Counted from the stretch's first letter, positions 8,667 to 18,504 are shown. The stretch: DNA of 64,000 nucleotides from JAAFHI01 sp039793685 (GCA_039793685.1 JBDRAL010000049.1:1-64000); one strand, 5' to 3'. Numbers and translations: made by a program. Notes: generated from the letters alone by a model not told the origin.

Positions 8667-8696
8667 CGGCCCCTGAGGATTGCTCCACAGGGGCCG
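8667..8696. terminator. Hairpin terminator between convergent rlmH and anti-sigma genes
   Basis: A perfect 9-bp stem CGGCCCCTG / CAGGGGCCG with a 12-nt loop begins 4 bases after the rlmH stop. It is followed on the plus strand by AAAAG, not T, so it is not a canonical terminator; its position between convergent genes suggests it serves either direction. Confidence 0.6.
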
Positions 8697-8783
8697 AAAA
8701 GTGTTTCCGATTGCCGGTCGGCGACCATGAAGTTCGTGAGCAGCCGTTCTGCGATGGCCGGCGACCGACAACCGAAAATCTTT

Positions 8784-9503
8784 TTATTCCTCGACCTCGG
8801 CATTCGCCGAGGGGACCTGACCGATCAGGTCGAGCAGATCGGGCGCGCCGCGACGGCTGTTTTCCTGAATCAGCGTGGCCAGATGAACCCGTTGTTCCTG
8901 TTTGAGCTGCGACACCGCCTTCACGAATTCCGCGCGCTGTTGCGTGGTCATCTTCGAGGTCAACGCAACCATCTTCGCCTCGACTTGCTCGGCCTGCCGA
9001 CGTTCGCTTTCCTTGATGAGCTGGGAGACGATGGCCCGGACCGCGGCTTCATCCGTCCCCTTGACCTGCACCGGCGTCGGCTGAACGGGCGCGGGAGTCG
9101 CCACCGCGACCTGCGCCGGTTGCTGCCGCCATCCCGCCGAAAATGTCACGCCGCCGTTGCCGACGGTCACGCTCACGTTGAACAGCGCGAGCAGCGCCAG
9201 CGTTCCCACGCCGCCGAGCGCCAGCCGTCCCCAGAGCGGCGTCACGTTGAAAAGGTCCTTGAGGCTTTGCCAGAAGGTCGGCTTGATGGCCACGTCGATG
9301 CGCGGCGGAACGGCCTCCAGTTCCCAGTGCTGGAGATTCCCCCGAACCGACTGAAACGCCGTCAGTTCATCGCGACATTCCACGCAGGCCGTCAGGTGCT
9401 TTTCAAAATCGGCGGCCTCGACCGGCGTCGCCTCGCCGTAGAGGTACGTCACGAGATCGTCGCTTCGTCCGCAGCCCGCCCGCTTTTCCGTTTCGTTTTT
9501 CAT
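8784..9503 (-). CDS. Membrane-bound anti-sigma factor with zinc-finger (ZAS) domain
   Basis: Single-pass inner-membrane anti-sigma factor, presumably holding the ECF sigma factor encoded just upstream. The ATG at 9503, with a GGAAGG Shine-Dalgarno site, is chosen over the ATG at 9527. Cys11 and the HxxxCxxC motif (His36, Cys40, Cys43; HLTACVEC) form the ZAS zinc site. A membrane segment LGGVGTLALLALFNVSV lies at about residues 108-124. A Pro/Val-rich linker and a Lys/Glu/Gln-rich, probably coiled-coil, outer domain (about 160-230) follow. The gene is 33 bases after the sigma gene, in the same operon. Confidence 0.87.
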   Translation of the reverse strand: MKNETEKRAGCGRSDDLVTYLYGEATPVEAADFEKHLTACVECRDELTAFQSVRGNLQHWELEAVPPRIDVAIKPTFWQSLKDLFNVTPLWGRLALGGVGTLALLALFNVSVTVGNGGVTFSAGWRQQPAQVAVATPAPVQPTPVQVKGTDEAAVRAIVSQLIKESERRQAEQVEAKMVALTSKMTTQQRAEFVKAVSQLKQEQRVHLATLIQENSRRGAPDLLDLIGQVPSANAEVEE

Positions 9504-9536
9504 CGCGAACCTTCCTTTCCGTCCCATTCATTAACC

Positions 9537-10103
9537 TCAAAGCGCGTCACTGACGTGTTCGAGCCGTTTTCTCAAGTAGGTCAGCCCCGTGTAGAGCCGG
9601 GTTTTCACCGTACTGACGGGAATTCCCAGCACTTCGGCGATTTCGTGGAATTTCAACCCCTCGTATTCCTTCATCACGATCACCTGCCGCATGTCGGAAG
9701 GCAGCGCCGCCAGTGCCTTGCGAACCAGTTGCGCCCGCTGGTCCCGGTAAAGCTGCTCCTCCATCGACTCCCGCGAATCCGCCGGTTCGAGGCCGTATTC
9801 CTCGACCTGTTCATCAATCGAGACATCCGGCTGCGGCTGTTTTCGTTGCCGCGAGTGACAGCAGTTGATGGCGATGCGATAGAGCCACGAGGAAAATTTC
9901 GATTCGCCACGAAACGATTTCAGATTGCGAAACGCCGAGATGAATGTTTCCTGGCAAATATCGCGAGCGTCCTCGTCGGACCCGATCATCCGGTACGCGA
10001 GGCTGTAGATCTGTCGCTCCCATCGTCTCACGAGCAAACCGAAGGCATCGGGTTCGCCTCCGAGCGTTCGCTCCACAAGCTGCATGTCGGTCGTTTCCAT
10101 CAT
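9537..10103 (-). CDS. ECF-family RNA polymerase sigma factor (RpoE-like)
   Basis: Extracytoplasmic-function sigma factor of 188 residues. Region 2 (about 20-90) contains IYSLAYRMIGSDEDARDICQ and FRGESKFSSWLYRIAINCC. Region 4 (about 130-182) has LPSDMRQVIVMKEYEGLKFH and EIAEVLGIPVSTVKTRLYTG. It is co-transcribed with a ZAS anti-sigma factor, the standard regulatory pair, so it is probably released by an envelope signal. A GGAACTT-N16-TCATA sequence upstream of the divergent gene at 10476 could be a target promoter (inference). Confidence 0.93.
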   Translation of the reverse strand: MMETTDMQLVERTLGGEPDAFGLLVRRWERQIYSLAYRMIGSDEDARDICQETFISAFRNLKSFRGESKFSSWLYRIAINCCHSRQRKQPQPDVSIDEQVEEYGLEPADSRESMEEQLYRDQRAQLVRKALAALPSDMRQVIVMKEYEGLKFHEIAEVLGIPVSTVKTRLYTGLTYLRKRLEHVSDAL

Positions 10104-10359
10104 CAGCCGCCGGAATTCCTCGATGAATCATCGTGCCTGTCGTTTCGTTTGACGATTCCGGAATGAAAAAGTCTGATTTTCTCCGTCATTCCGCCACACT
10201 TTGTCCGAGATCTGGCTTCCACTGTGGCGTTTTTGTCACGAATGTCCATTTCGTCACACTCCCAACTCGCCCCGACGATTCGGACGCTCCATCCATTGAA
10301 GCGCTAAACCCACTAGAATCAACAAGAATGATTTTTCTTAAAAAATTTTCCATAATTCG

Positions 10360-10387
10360 GGAACTTTTGGCACTTGAATTGTTCATA
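10360..10387 (+). promoter_or_regulatory. Candidate ECF sigma promoter upstream of the small basic secreted protein
   Basis: GGAACTT (10360-10366), then 16 bases, then TCATA (10383-10387). This resembles sigma-E promoters (GGAACTT near -35). It sits 89 bases upstream of the gene at 10476 and next to the divergent ECF sigma gene. The region 10104-10359 holds no other gene; it is relatively AT-rich around 10320-10355. Confidence 0.4.
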
Positions 10388-10475
10388 GGAGGGGCAACTG
10401 CGAACGGTCAACTGCTCCTTGCACCGAACGCACCACAAACACACTTCAAATTTTGCGTAAAAGGACATCCGAATC

Positions 10476-10664
10476 ATGAAGAAGCTCGTTGTTGCCCTGG
10501 CCGTTGCGGCCGCCCTCGGTCTCTCGTCGTTCTCGGCCTTCGCCCAGGAAACCAAGCCGGCTGCCGGCGAAAAGAAGGCCACGAAGAAAAAACACCATCG
10601 CAAACACAAAAAGCATGGCAAGAAGAAGATGGCTGAAGGCGGCGACAAGAAGAAGCCCAGCTAG
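10476..10664 (+). CDS. Small secreted Lys/His-rich protein
   Basis: A 62-residue protein with a clean Sec signal peptide (MKKLVVALAVAAALGLSSFS, cleavage probably after FAQ or SAFA), leaving a mature peptide of about 40 residues, almost half Lys or His (ATKKKHHRKHKKHGKKK). Shine-Dalgarno AAAGGA lies 10 bases upstream of the ATG and a strong terminator follows, so it is a stand-alone gene. The basic, unstructured composition recalls acid-shock or metal/polyanion-binding peptides, but no family can be assigned. The upstream ECF-like promoter hints at envelope-stress control. Confidence 0.75.
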   Translation: MKKLVVALAVAAALGLSSFSAFAQETKPAAGEKKATKKKHHRKHKKHGKKKMAEGGDKKKPS

Positions 10665-10687
10665 TCTTATTCCATCACTGGAAATGA

Positions 10688-10727
10688 AACGGGTACGGAT
10701 GTTCAATCCGTGCCCGTTCTCATTTTT
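10688..10727 (+). terminator. Rho-independent terminator of the small basic gene
   Basis: Stem AACGGGTACGGAT / ATCCGTGCCCGTT (one wobble pair), loop GTTCA, followed after TCTCA-like bases by TTTTT at 10723-10727. Confidence 0.85.
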
Positions 10728-10762
10728 ACCGGTGGATGGCCTCGCGAGCCGCAAAGGCGTGG

Positions 10763-10768
10763 TATAGT
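10763..10768 (+). promoter_or_regulatory. Candidate -10 box for pepA
   Basis: TATAGT 65 bases before the pepA ATG, between the preceding terminator and the gene; no convincing -35 box is seen at the right distance. The same -10 form appears upstream of cobO. Confidence 0.3.
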
Positions 10769-10832
10769 GCCCGGCGCGTCGTTTTCGACGTTCATCATCT
10801 TTCATCAAATAATGGGTTTTCGGGGAAAAAGA

Positions 10833-12329
10833 ATGAACATCCACGTCAGTACGTCACCGATTCAAACCACCCCAGCCGAGGCACTGGTTCTTTTTGTTTT
10901 TGAAGGAGATACGGCAACGAGCGAAGCGCTCGCGCCGGTCAACGAAGCTGCCTCCGGCCTCCTCGCCGATGTTGTCGGCAGTGCCGAGATGAGCGGGAAG
11001 CCGGGTGAAACCGTCTATCTGCACGCGGTCGGCTCGCTCGCGGCCAAGCGTGTGCTGCTTGTCGGCGCGGGGGCCGAAAGCGACTTCACCGCCCGCGCCC
11101 TGCGTATCCGGGCCGGACAGGCGGCACGCATCCTCGCCAAGAAGGGCGCGACCTCGATTGCGTTCGGCGTCCGGGGCGGTCTCGAACCGGCGGTCGCGGC
11201 GGCGGCCATCGTTGAAGGCGTTCAGGGCGGGCTGTATGACCCGGCCATCTATCGCAAACCCAAGGACGACGCGAAATCCGTCACCGATCTGACCCTCTGC
11301 GTTTCGGCTGAAACCGCCGACGCGGCCCAGCGGGGCGTCGCGGAAGGCGTCATCGTCGCGGGCGGCGTGACCTTTTCCCGTACGCTCTCGCAGGAACCCG
11401 GAAACAAGCTGACGCCGGTCGAAATGGCCCGGCGCGCGAAGGAAATGGCCGAGCAGTACGGTCTGACCTGCACCATTCTCGGCGCGGAAAAGATGGCGGA
11501 ACTCGGTTTCGGCTGCCTGCTCGGGGTAGGCCAGGGCAGCGACGCCGAGCCGCAACTGATTCATTTGAGCTATCGCCCGGCCAATCCCACCAACGGCGAC
11601 ATCCGCCTCGCCCTCGTCGGCAAGGGGATCACCTTCGACACCGGCGGCATCTGCATCAAGGGCCGCGAAGCGATGTGGGAAATGAAGTACGACATGTCGG
11701 GCGGCGCGGCGGTGCTCGGAGCGATGCAGGCCATTGCTCAACTCAAGCCGGGCATCGCCATCGACGGCTACGTCGCCGCGGCGGAAAACATGCCGTCGAG
11801 CAAGTCCTACAAGCCCGGCGACGTGCTTCATTCCTATGACGGAAAGACGGTTGAAGTGATCGACACCGACGCGGAAGGCCGGCTCGTGCTTTGCGACGCG
11901 CTCGCCTACGCCCGCAAGGACGGCAACGCCACGCACATCGTGGACCTCGCGACGCTGACCGGCGCGGTCATGGTTGCGCTCGGGCAGGAACGCGCGGGTC
12001 TGATGGGCACGAACGCCGCCTTCAACGGCGAAGTGAAATGCGCCGCCGAAGCCGCGGGCGAAAAAGTGTGGGAATTGCCCCTCGACGAGGAGTACGGTGA
12101 ACTGATGCGCAGCGACATCGCCGACATCAAGAACCTCGGCAACCGCTACGCCGGTTCGATTACGGCGGGCTGGTTCCTGCGTGAATTCGTCGGCGACACG
12201 CCGTGGGTCCACCTCGACATCGCGGGCACCGCGTGGCTCGATGGCGACAAGCCCGACATGGCGAAAGGACCGACCGGCTTCGGCGTCCGGACGCTGGTGC
12301 AGTTGGCGAAGCACTTGTCCGGGGAATAG
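10833..12329 (+). CDS. pepA: Leucyl aminopeptidase (M17)
   Basis: Two-metal cytosolic aminopeptidase releasing N-terminal residues from peptides; 498 residues from the ATG at 10833, the usual size. The catalytic C-terminal domain shows KGITFDTGGICIK (metal/catalytic Lys and Asp), YDMSGGAAVLGAM, and the family signature DTDAEGRLVLCDAL (NTDAEGR type) with the catalytic Arg. The N-terminal macro-like domain spans about residues 1-160. The reading frame extends upstream to 10710, but that part crosses the terminator and has no family likeness. The stop codon abuts the GTGTCGG repeat. Confidence 0.95.
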   Translation: MNIHVSTSPIQTTPAEALVLFVFEGDTATSEALAPVNEAASGLLADVVGSAEMSGKPGETVYLHAVGSLAAKRVLLVGAGAESDFTARALRIRAGQAARILAKKGATSIAFGVRGGLEPAVAAAAIVEGVQGGLYDPAIYRKPKDDAKSVTDLTLCVSAETADAAQRGVAEGVIVAGGVTFSRTLSQEPGNKLTPVEMARRAKEMAEQYGLTCTILGAEKMAELGFGCLLGVGQGSDAEPQLIHLSYRPANPTNGDIRLALVGKGITFDTGGICIKGREAMWEMKYDMSGGAAVLGAMQAIAQLKPGIAIDGYVAAAENMPSSKSYKPGDVLHSYDGKTVEVIDTDAEGRLVLCDALAYARKDGNATHIVDLATLTGAVMVALGQERAGLMGTNAAFNGEVKCAAEAAGEKVWELPLDEEYGELMRSDIADIKNLGNRYAGSITAGWFLREFVGDTPWVHLDIAGTAWLDGDKPDMAKGPTGFGVRTLVQLAKHLSGE

Positions 12330-12480
12330 GTGTCGGGGGCATCAAAGGTTTCGGGTGTCGGGTGTCGGGTTTCAGGTAAAGACAAAGTTTTGAATTGAAG
12401 CCCAACACCTGCCGGGAACTCAAAACTCAACACTGAAAACTCAAAACTGGATTGAACCTAAAACCCGACACCCGACACCT
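12330..12480. repeat. Inverted heptamer repeat (GTGTCGG family), compound
   Basis: The left arm 12330-12377 has GTGTCGG and GTTTCGG units starting 1 base after the pepA stop. The right arm 12455-12480 (ACCCGACACCCGACACC) ends 7 bases before the cysE ATG. Inside the centre lies a second array of ACTCAAA-type heptamers (12418-12450). Period 7 nt. Confidence 0.85.
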
Positions 12481-12487
12481 TTTTCTC

Positions 12488-13414
12488 ATGGAACACCGAC
12501 TCGAACGCGCCGCGCGGGCCATTCTCGATTCCTACAGTACCGGCTCGTCGCTGATTCACCACCTCGGACGCGGCGCGCTCCCCTCGCGCGACGCGATCAT
12601 CAAGAGCCTGCTCGATTTCCGTGAACTGGTTTTCCCCGGCTACTACGGCATGACCGGACTCGACCAGTCGAGCATCCGCAACCGGGTCCGCGATCTGGTG
12701 GAGGAAATCGACGACGAACTCACCCGGCAGGTCGCGCTCTGTTTCTGTCACGCGAAAAAACTGAGTCTCGACGCCTGCGAGTCGTGCCCGGACTGCATTG
12801 AAAAAGCCAAAGCCATTGTGGCCGAACTGATTGACGACATTCCCGAACTCCGCCGCCTGATGGCCGAAGACGTGGATGCCGCCTATCACGGAGACCCGGC
12901 GGCCCAGAGCCATGACGAGGTCGTTCTCGGCTATCCCTGCATTCAGGCGATTCTGGTCTATCGCATCGCGCATCGGCTCCATCGCAGCGGCGTCCCGCTG
13001 ATTCCGCGCATCATGGCCGAATATGTCCACGGTCGCACCGGTATCGACATTCATCCCGGCGCGCAAATCGGACGCCGGTTCTTCATCGATCATGGTACCG
13101 GCGTGGTCATCGGCGCGACCTCGATTATCGGCGACAACGTGAAGATTTATCAGGGCGTGACGCTCGGCGCGGTTTCATTTCCGAAAGAGGCCGACGGATC
13201 GCTTGTGCGCGATACCAAGCGCCACCCGACCATCGAGGACGACGTGGTCATCTACTCGGGAGCGACGATTCTCGGCGGCGACACGGTCATCGGCAAAGGC
13301 AGCGTGATCGGCGGCAACGTCTGGCTCACGCAGTCGGTCGCGCCCTACAGCAAGGTCGTCATCGAAGATCCCGAAATCCGCATCGTCACGCGCGGCGCGG
13401 GCAAGGCCGGGTAA
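12488..13414 (+). CDS. cysE: Serine O-acetyltransferase (EpsC-type)
   Basis: Acetylates serine for cysteine synthesis, in the cytoplasm. The ATG at 12488 gives 308 residues; an in-frame ATG at 12452 lies inside the repeat and is rejected. An all-helical N-terminal domain (about 1-185) precedes the left-handed beta-helix with hexapeptide repeats: GIDIHPGAQIGRRFFIDHG (catalytic His), TGVVIGATSIIGDNVKIYQG, VTLGAVSF, HPTIEDDVVIYSGATILGG. The long N-terminal domain is typical of the EpsC/plant-like SAT group rather than E. coli CysE. No cysK lies nearby. There is no Shine-Dalgarno site, because the C-rich repeat arm runs up to the start. Confidence 0.93.
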   Translation: MEHRLERAARAILDSYSTGSSLIHHLGRGALPSRDAIIKSLLDFRELVFPGYYGMTGLDQSSIRNRVRDLVEEIDDELTRQVALCFCHAKKLSLDACESCPDCIEKAKAIVAELIDDIPELRRLMAEDVDAAYHGDPAAQSHDEVVLGYPCIQAILVYRIAHRLHRSGVPLIPRIMAEYVHGRTGIDIHPGAQIGRRFFIDHGTGVVIGATSIIGDNVKIYQGVTLGAVSFPKEADGSLVRDTKRHPTIEDDVVIYSGATILGGDTVIGKGSVIGGNVWLTQSVAPYSKVVIEDPEIRIVTRGAGKAG

Positions 13415-13436
13415 ACCTTTTTCCGAGGACGGTCAG

Positions 13437-13922
13437 ATGAAATTTCTTACTGGACTGGCACTTTCATTCCTCCTGCTCTCAAACTTTCCATCGGCCCAGA
13501 CAACATCGGATATCCCGCTCAGAATCGGGGCGAAACTGCCTCCAAAATATATTCCGGCCGAAGTCACCAACATGATTCCGATTGATAATGAAGAAGGTAT
13601 TCCGGCAATAGATGTGACCATCAGTGACGTTGACTACACCCTTGGGTATCATTCACAGACCAAAAGAATTCTTTCCATCAAAACCCATGATCCGGATTTC
13701 AAGACCGTCAACGGCCTGAAGGTTGGATCAACAATAAACGTCACGCGAAAACAGCTTCGGATCAAGCCGACATTCGAAGTAAGCGGCCCTCCGACACCGG
13801 ACGGCTGGCGACCGATCATTAGCGAGGATATCCCGTTTAACAACGGCTACGACTTTTCAAAAATGAAAAAGGGAGAATCCCGAACCTGCAAAATTACCGG
13901 CTTCACAAAAGGGAGGTATTGA
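13437..13922 (+). CDS. Secreted protein of unknown function
   Basis: 161 residues with a Sec signal peptide (MKFLTGLALSFLLLSNFPSA) and a mature domain rich in beta-prone segments: IPAIDVTISDVDYTLGYHSQ, KRILSIKTHDPDF. GGTCAG before the ATG is only a weak Shine-Dalgarno site. The gene is visibly more AT-rich than its neighbours (AAAATATATTCC, AATAAACG), suggesting recent acquisition or relaxed selection. I recognise no family. It is 22 bases after cysE and may be co-transcribed. Confidence 0.65.
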   Translation: MKFLTGLALSFLLLSNFPSAQTTSDIPLRIGAKLPPKYIPAEVTNMIPIDNEEGIPAIDVTISDVDYTLGYHSQTKRILSIKTHDPDFKTVNGLKVGSTINVTRKQLRIKPTFEVSGPPTPDGWRPIISEDIPFNNGYDFSKMKKGESRTCKITGFTKGRY

Positions 13923-14059
13923 AACAACCGCAACCTGTCGAGAACTCCCGGCAAGTCACCGAATTTTAGTAATTCAACCTCTGTTGCCAGCCATCAGTCA
14001 CCCGGAGTCAGCCGAGCTTCCCAAATCCAGGTTCGGTTTCGATTTGCCTGACTCAAGCG

Positions 14060-14090
14060 TCAACCACTGACTACTGGCCACTGACCACTT
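14060..14090. repeat. Single heptamer arm (CTGACCA family) upstream of eno
   Basis: Units CAACCAC TGACTAC TGGCCAC TGACCAC, period 7, in the C-rich orientation that elsewhere precedes start codons. No convincing partner arm is seen in 13923-14059. Unlike most elements it leaves room for a Shine-Dalgarno site (AAGGAG) before the eno ATG. Confidence 0.7.
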
Positions 14091-14114
14091 CTTCCACTCC
14101 CAAGGAGACCACCC

Positions 14115-15443
<1,329 letters not shown>

Positions 15444-15450
15444 AACCATG

Positions 15451-15499
15451 ACGGCAGTCTGACCGACAGCCCTCCCTGACGGTCAGGCTGCCGTTTTTT
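15451..15499 (+). terminator. Rho-independent terminator of eno
   Basis: A long stem ACGGCAGTCTGACCG / CGGTCAGGCTGCCGT with one mismatch, loop of about 14 nt, followed by TTTTTT. It separates eno from the pantothenate cluster. Confidence 0.92.
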
Positions 15500-15511
15500 A
15501 TAGGCGTACCA

Positions 15512-16543
15512 ATGTCATCACATCGCTACATCGTTTACGGGGCGGGCGCGGTCGGGAGCGTCCTCGGTGGAATGCTCAAGCGCGCGGGAATCGAATCGGT
15601 TCTTGTCGCGCGGCCCACGCACGCGGCGGCCATCCGCGAAAAAGGTTTGAACCTCAAGACGCTCACCGAGGCGTATCAGGTTGAAATTCCCGCCGTCGCA
15701 AGCGTCTCCGAACTAACGCCCGCGCCGGGCGACATCGTTTTCTTATGCGTGAAGGGGACGCAGACGGAAGCCGCGGTGGCCGATCTGGCGACCGTGTTCC
15801 CGACCGACACGCCGGTCGTCTGCATGCAGAACGGCGTCCGCAACGAGGAAATCGTCGCGGCAAAATTTCCGAACACCTACGGCGCGCTGGTGCTGTTCAA
15901 CGCGGTACTGCCCGCGCCGGGCACGGCGGTGCTGACGCTCGTGGATTCGGTGATGGTCGGGAATGCCCCGACCGGCGTGGATAAACAAGTGGAAGCCATC
16001 GTCGCCGATTTGAATACGGCGGGTTTCCCCGCGTCGGCCAACGCCAACGTGATTTCGGTGAAGTGGGGCAAGCTCATCGGCAATCTCAACAACGCCCTGC
16101 TCGCCGTGACGGATTGCTACTGGCAGAAATCCTTCGCCACGCCCGCCATTCTCGAACGCATGCGCGAGCTGATGGGCGAGGGGCTGCGCGTCCTCGCGGC
16201 GGCGGGCATTTCGCCGAGCGACGTAACCGGCAAGTTCGACATCAAGGCGCAGGTGGAACATTACGCATCGCAAACCATCGAATTTCAGGAACTGCCGCCG
16301 GGCCAGCGGGCCTACCCCTCGATGTGGCAGGATCTGCATTTCCGGCGTCCCGAAACCGAAGTTGCGTTTTTGAACGGTGAAATCGTCCGACTCGGTCAAC
16401 AATACGGCGTTCCGACGCCGTTCAACGCGGTGCTCGTCGAGGCGGTCAACGAATCGGTCGCCACGGGTAACGGCGCGGGACAATTCCCTCTCGAACGAAT
16501 CCTCGAACTCGTCGAGCAACGCAAGCAGGAGCTTTCCAAATGA
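15512..16543 (+). CDS. panE: 2-Dehydropantoate 2-reductase (ketopantoate reductase)
   Basis: NADPH-dependent reduction of ketopantoate to pantoate, the second step of pantothenate synthesis. 343 residues. N-terminal Rossmann motif YGAGAVGSVLGG, then DIVFLCVKGTQTEAAVADL and CMQNGVRNEE (family GNGxxN-like region). The conserved catalytic Lys and Asn are in VKWGKLIGNLNNALLAVTD, and the C-terminal helical domain has MWQDLHFRRPETEVAFLNGE. The stop overlaps panB by 4 bases. It is the first gene of a panE-B-C-D run. Confidence 0.95.
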   Translation: MSSHRYIVYGAGAVGSVLGGMLKRAGIESVLVARPTHAAAIREKGLNLKTLTEAYQVEIPAVASVSELTPAPGDIVFLCVKGTQTEAAVADLATVFPTDTPVVCMQNGVRNEEIVAAKFPNTYGALVLFNAVLPAPGTAVLTLVDSVMVGNAPTGVDKQVEAIVADLNTAGFPASANANVISVKWGKLIGNLNNALLAVTDCYWQKSFATPAILERMRELMGEGLRVLAAAGISPSDVTGKFDIKAQVEHYASQTIEFQELPPGQRAYPSMWQDLHFRRPETEVAFLNGEIVRLGQQYGVPTPFNAVLVEAVNESVATGNGAGQFPLERILELVEQRKQELSK

Positions 16544-17406
16544 ATCAGCGCGTAACGCCCGGAGATTTGCGGGCGATGAAGGAGCGGGGCGAGAAAATCG
16601 TCGCGCTCACGGCCTACGACCGGCCCACCGCCGAAGTCTGCGAAGACGCGGGCGTGGACGTCATCCTCGTGGGCGATTCCCTCGGCAACGTCGTCCTCGG
16701 CTATGAAACGACGGTCCCGGTCACGATGGAGGAGATGCTCCACCACGTCAAAGCCGTGACCCGAACCGCCAAACGCGGCCTCGTCGTCGCCGACATGCCC
16801 TTTCTGTCGTATCAGGCCGACCCGGTCGAGGCGATGCGCAACGCCGGACGTTTTCTCAAGGAAGGCAGCGCGCAGGCGGTCAAGCTCGAAGGCGGCGACC
16901 GCAGCGCGGAAACCGTCCACAAACTCGTCTCGGCGGGGATTCCCGTCATGGGCCACATCGGCTACACGCCGCAGTCGGCGCTGGCCTTCGGGCGCAACGT
17001 CGTGCAGGGCCGCGAAGCCGACGCCGCGCTCCAACTGCTCTACGACGCGCTCGCGCTGGAGGAAGCCGGGTGCTTCGCCATCGTGCTGGAATGCGTTCCG
17101 GCGGAAGTCGCCAAAACCGTCACCGAACGGCTCTCCATTCCAACCATCGGCATCGGTGCGGGCGCGGAATGCGACGGCCAGATTCTGGTCTTCCACGACG
17201 CCGTCGGCTGGAACGACCTCAAGTTGAAGTTCGTCAAACGCTACGCCGAGATGAACGCGGAACTCAAAAAAGCGGTCGGCGAATACGCCCGCGAAGTCCG
17301 CGAACAGGCGTTCCCCACCGAATCGCAGAGCTTCAAGATGCCCGCCGAGGAATTCATCATCTTCGAACAGGAAGCCGACGACATCGGAACGGAAGGCTGC
17401 TCCTGA
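16540..17406 (+). CDS. panB: 3-Methyl-2-oxobutanoate hydroxymethyltransferase
   Basis: Transfers a hydroxymethyl group from methylene-THF to 2-oxoisovalerate, the first committed pantothenate step. 288 residues, family size 260-285. Motifs: VALTAYDRPTAEVCEDAGVD, ILVGDSLGNVVLGYETTVPV, ADMPFLSYQ, VKLEGGD, GHIGYTPQS and IGIGAGAECDGQILVFHD (with catalytic and Mg-binding residues). The start overlaps panE (ATGA), implying coupled translation. A compound repeat begins 2 bases after the stop. Confidence 0.96.
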   Translation: MNQRVTPGDLRAMKERGEKIVALTAYDRPTAEVCEDAGVDVILVGDSLGNVVLGYETTVPVTMEEMLHHVKAVTRTAKRGLVVADMPFLSYQADPVEAMRNAGRFLKEGSAQAVKLEGGDRSAETVHKLVSAGIPVMGHIGYTPQSALAFGRNVVQGREADAALQLLYDALALEEAGCFAIVLECVPAEVAKTVTERLSIPTIGIGAGAECDGQILVFHDAVGWNDLKLKFVKRYAEMNAELKKAVGEYAREVREQAFPTESQSFKMPAEEFIIFEQEADDIGTEGCS

Positions 17407-17407
17407 A

Positions 17408-17630
17408 AGGTGTCGGGTATCGGGTGTCGGGTTTCAGGGAGGGTTCTGGGTCTTGGGTTTTAGGTTTTAAATCGAGAACCATTTGGTGAGTTGGGATCAG
17501 CCACTCTTCCACCGGCAATTTTTACCGATTCACCATTGGAGAACGAAAATCCCGGCTCACACCAAAAACCCAGAACCGAAAACCCAAGACCCAGCACCCA
17601 CCCGAAACCCGACACCCGAAACCTGCCACC
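17408..17630. repeat. Compound inverted heptamer repeat (GTGTCGG and GTTCTGG words) between panB and panC
   Basis: The left arm 17408-17469 has GTGTCGG GTATCGG GTGTCGG GTTTCAG, then GTTCTGG GTCTTGG GTTTTAG. The right arm 17559-17630 mirrors both blocks in reverse order (CCCAGAACCGAAAACCCAAG, then CCCGACACCCGAAACC). The centre is about 90 bp. It is the largest element of this kind in the window and sits inside an apparent operon. The right arm ends 4 bases before the panC ATG. Confidence 0.85.
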
Positions 17631-17634
17631 TTTT

Positions 17635-18480
17635 ATGAAGATCATCCGCGACATCCATGAAATGCAGCGCACGGCGCTCACCCTGCGGGAGAAGTCCATC
17701 TCCATCGGGGTCGCGCCGACGATGGGGTACTTCCACGACGGCCACCTGTCGCTGATGCGGCGGGCGAAGCATGAAAACGACATCTGCGTGGTCACGCTGT
17801 TCGTGAATCCGACCCAGTTCGGGAAGAATGAGGATTTGTCGAAGTACCCGCGCGACGAGCAGCGCGACGCCGCGATGGCCGAATCGGTCGGGGCGGACAT
17901 CCTGTTCACGCCGCCGCCGGAAGCGATGTATCCCGCCGCGTATCAGACTTACATCGAGGTTGAGGAAGTCTCGAAGCCGATGTGCGGCGAATCGCGCCCC
18001 GGCCACTTCCGGGGCGTCGCCACGGTCGTTACGAAGCTGTTCATGCTGACCCAGCCGAACCGGGCTTATTTCGGACTGAAGGATTACCAGCAGTGCCAGG
18101 TCATCCGGCAGATGACCGAGGATTTGAACATCCCGGTCGAACTGGTGTTCTGCCCGATTGTCCGCGAACCGGACGGGCTGGCGATGAGTTCCCGCAACGT
18201 TTATCTCTCGAAGGAACAGCGACGGGCGGCAACGGTGCTTTCAAAATCCCTCGACAATGCCCGCCGGTTCGTCGAGCAGGGCCAGCGCGACGCCGCCAAG
18301 GTGCGCGACTTCGTGAAAATGCAGATTCTCGCGGAGCCGCTGGCAGCGATTGATTACGTCGAAGCGGTTGACGCACAATCGCTACAACCCATCGGAGAAA
18401 TTTCCCATCCGATGCTCGTCGCCGTCGCCGCGCGGTTCGGAAATACGCGGCTCATCGACAATATCGTCATCGAAGTCTGA
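17635..18480 (+). CDS. panC: Pantothenate synthetase (pantoate-beta-alanine ligase)
   Basis: ATP-dependent condensation of pantoate with beta-alanine. 281 residues from the ATG at 17635; the 48-codon upstream extension is translated repeat and is rejected. Motifs: VAPTMGYFHDGHLSLMRRAK (HxGH-like nucleotide-binding site), TLFVNPTQFG, VATVVTKLF, FGLKDYQQ, and REPDGLAMSSRNVYLS (KMSKS-like loop). No Shine-Dalgarno site is visible between the repeat arm and the start. It is separated from panB by a large repeat but remains co-oriented with it. Confidence 0.96.
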   Translation: MKIIRDIHEMQRTALTLREKSISIGVAPTMGYFHDGHLSLMRRAKHENDICVVTLFVNPTQFGKNEDLSKYPRDEQRDAAMAESVGADILFTPPPEAMYPAAYQTYIEVEEVSKPMCGESRPGHFRGVATVVTKLFMLTQPNRAYFGLKDYQQCQVIRQMTEDLNIPVELVFCPIVREPDGLAMSSRNVYLSKEQRRAATVLSKSLDNARRFVEQGQRDAAKVRDFVKMQILAEPLAAIDYVEAVDAQSLQPIGEISHPMLVAVAARFGNTRLIDNIVIEV

Positions 18481-18504
18481 GGAATTTCAGAGGATAACGC
18501 CGCA

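Noticed and set aside
10854..12314. 486-codon minus-strand open frame
   Set aside because: Antisense of pepA; no recognisable protein features.
17491..17634. 48-codon extension of panC
   Set aside because: Consists of translated repeat (Pro/Thr/Arg-rich); pantothenate synthetases begin at about the ATG at 17635.
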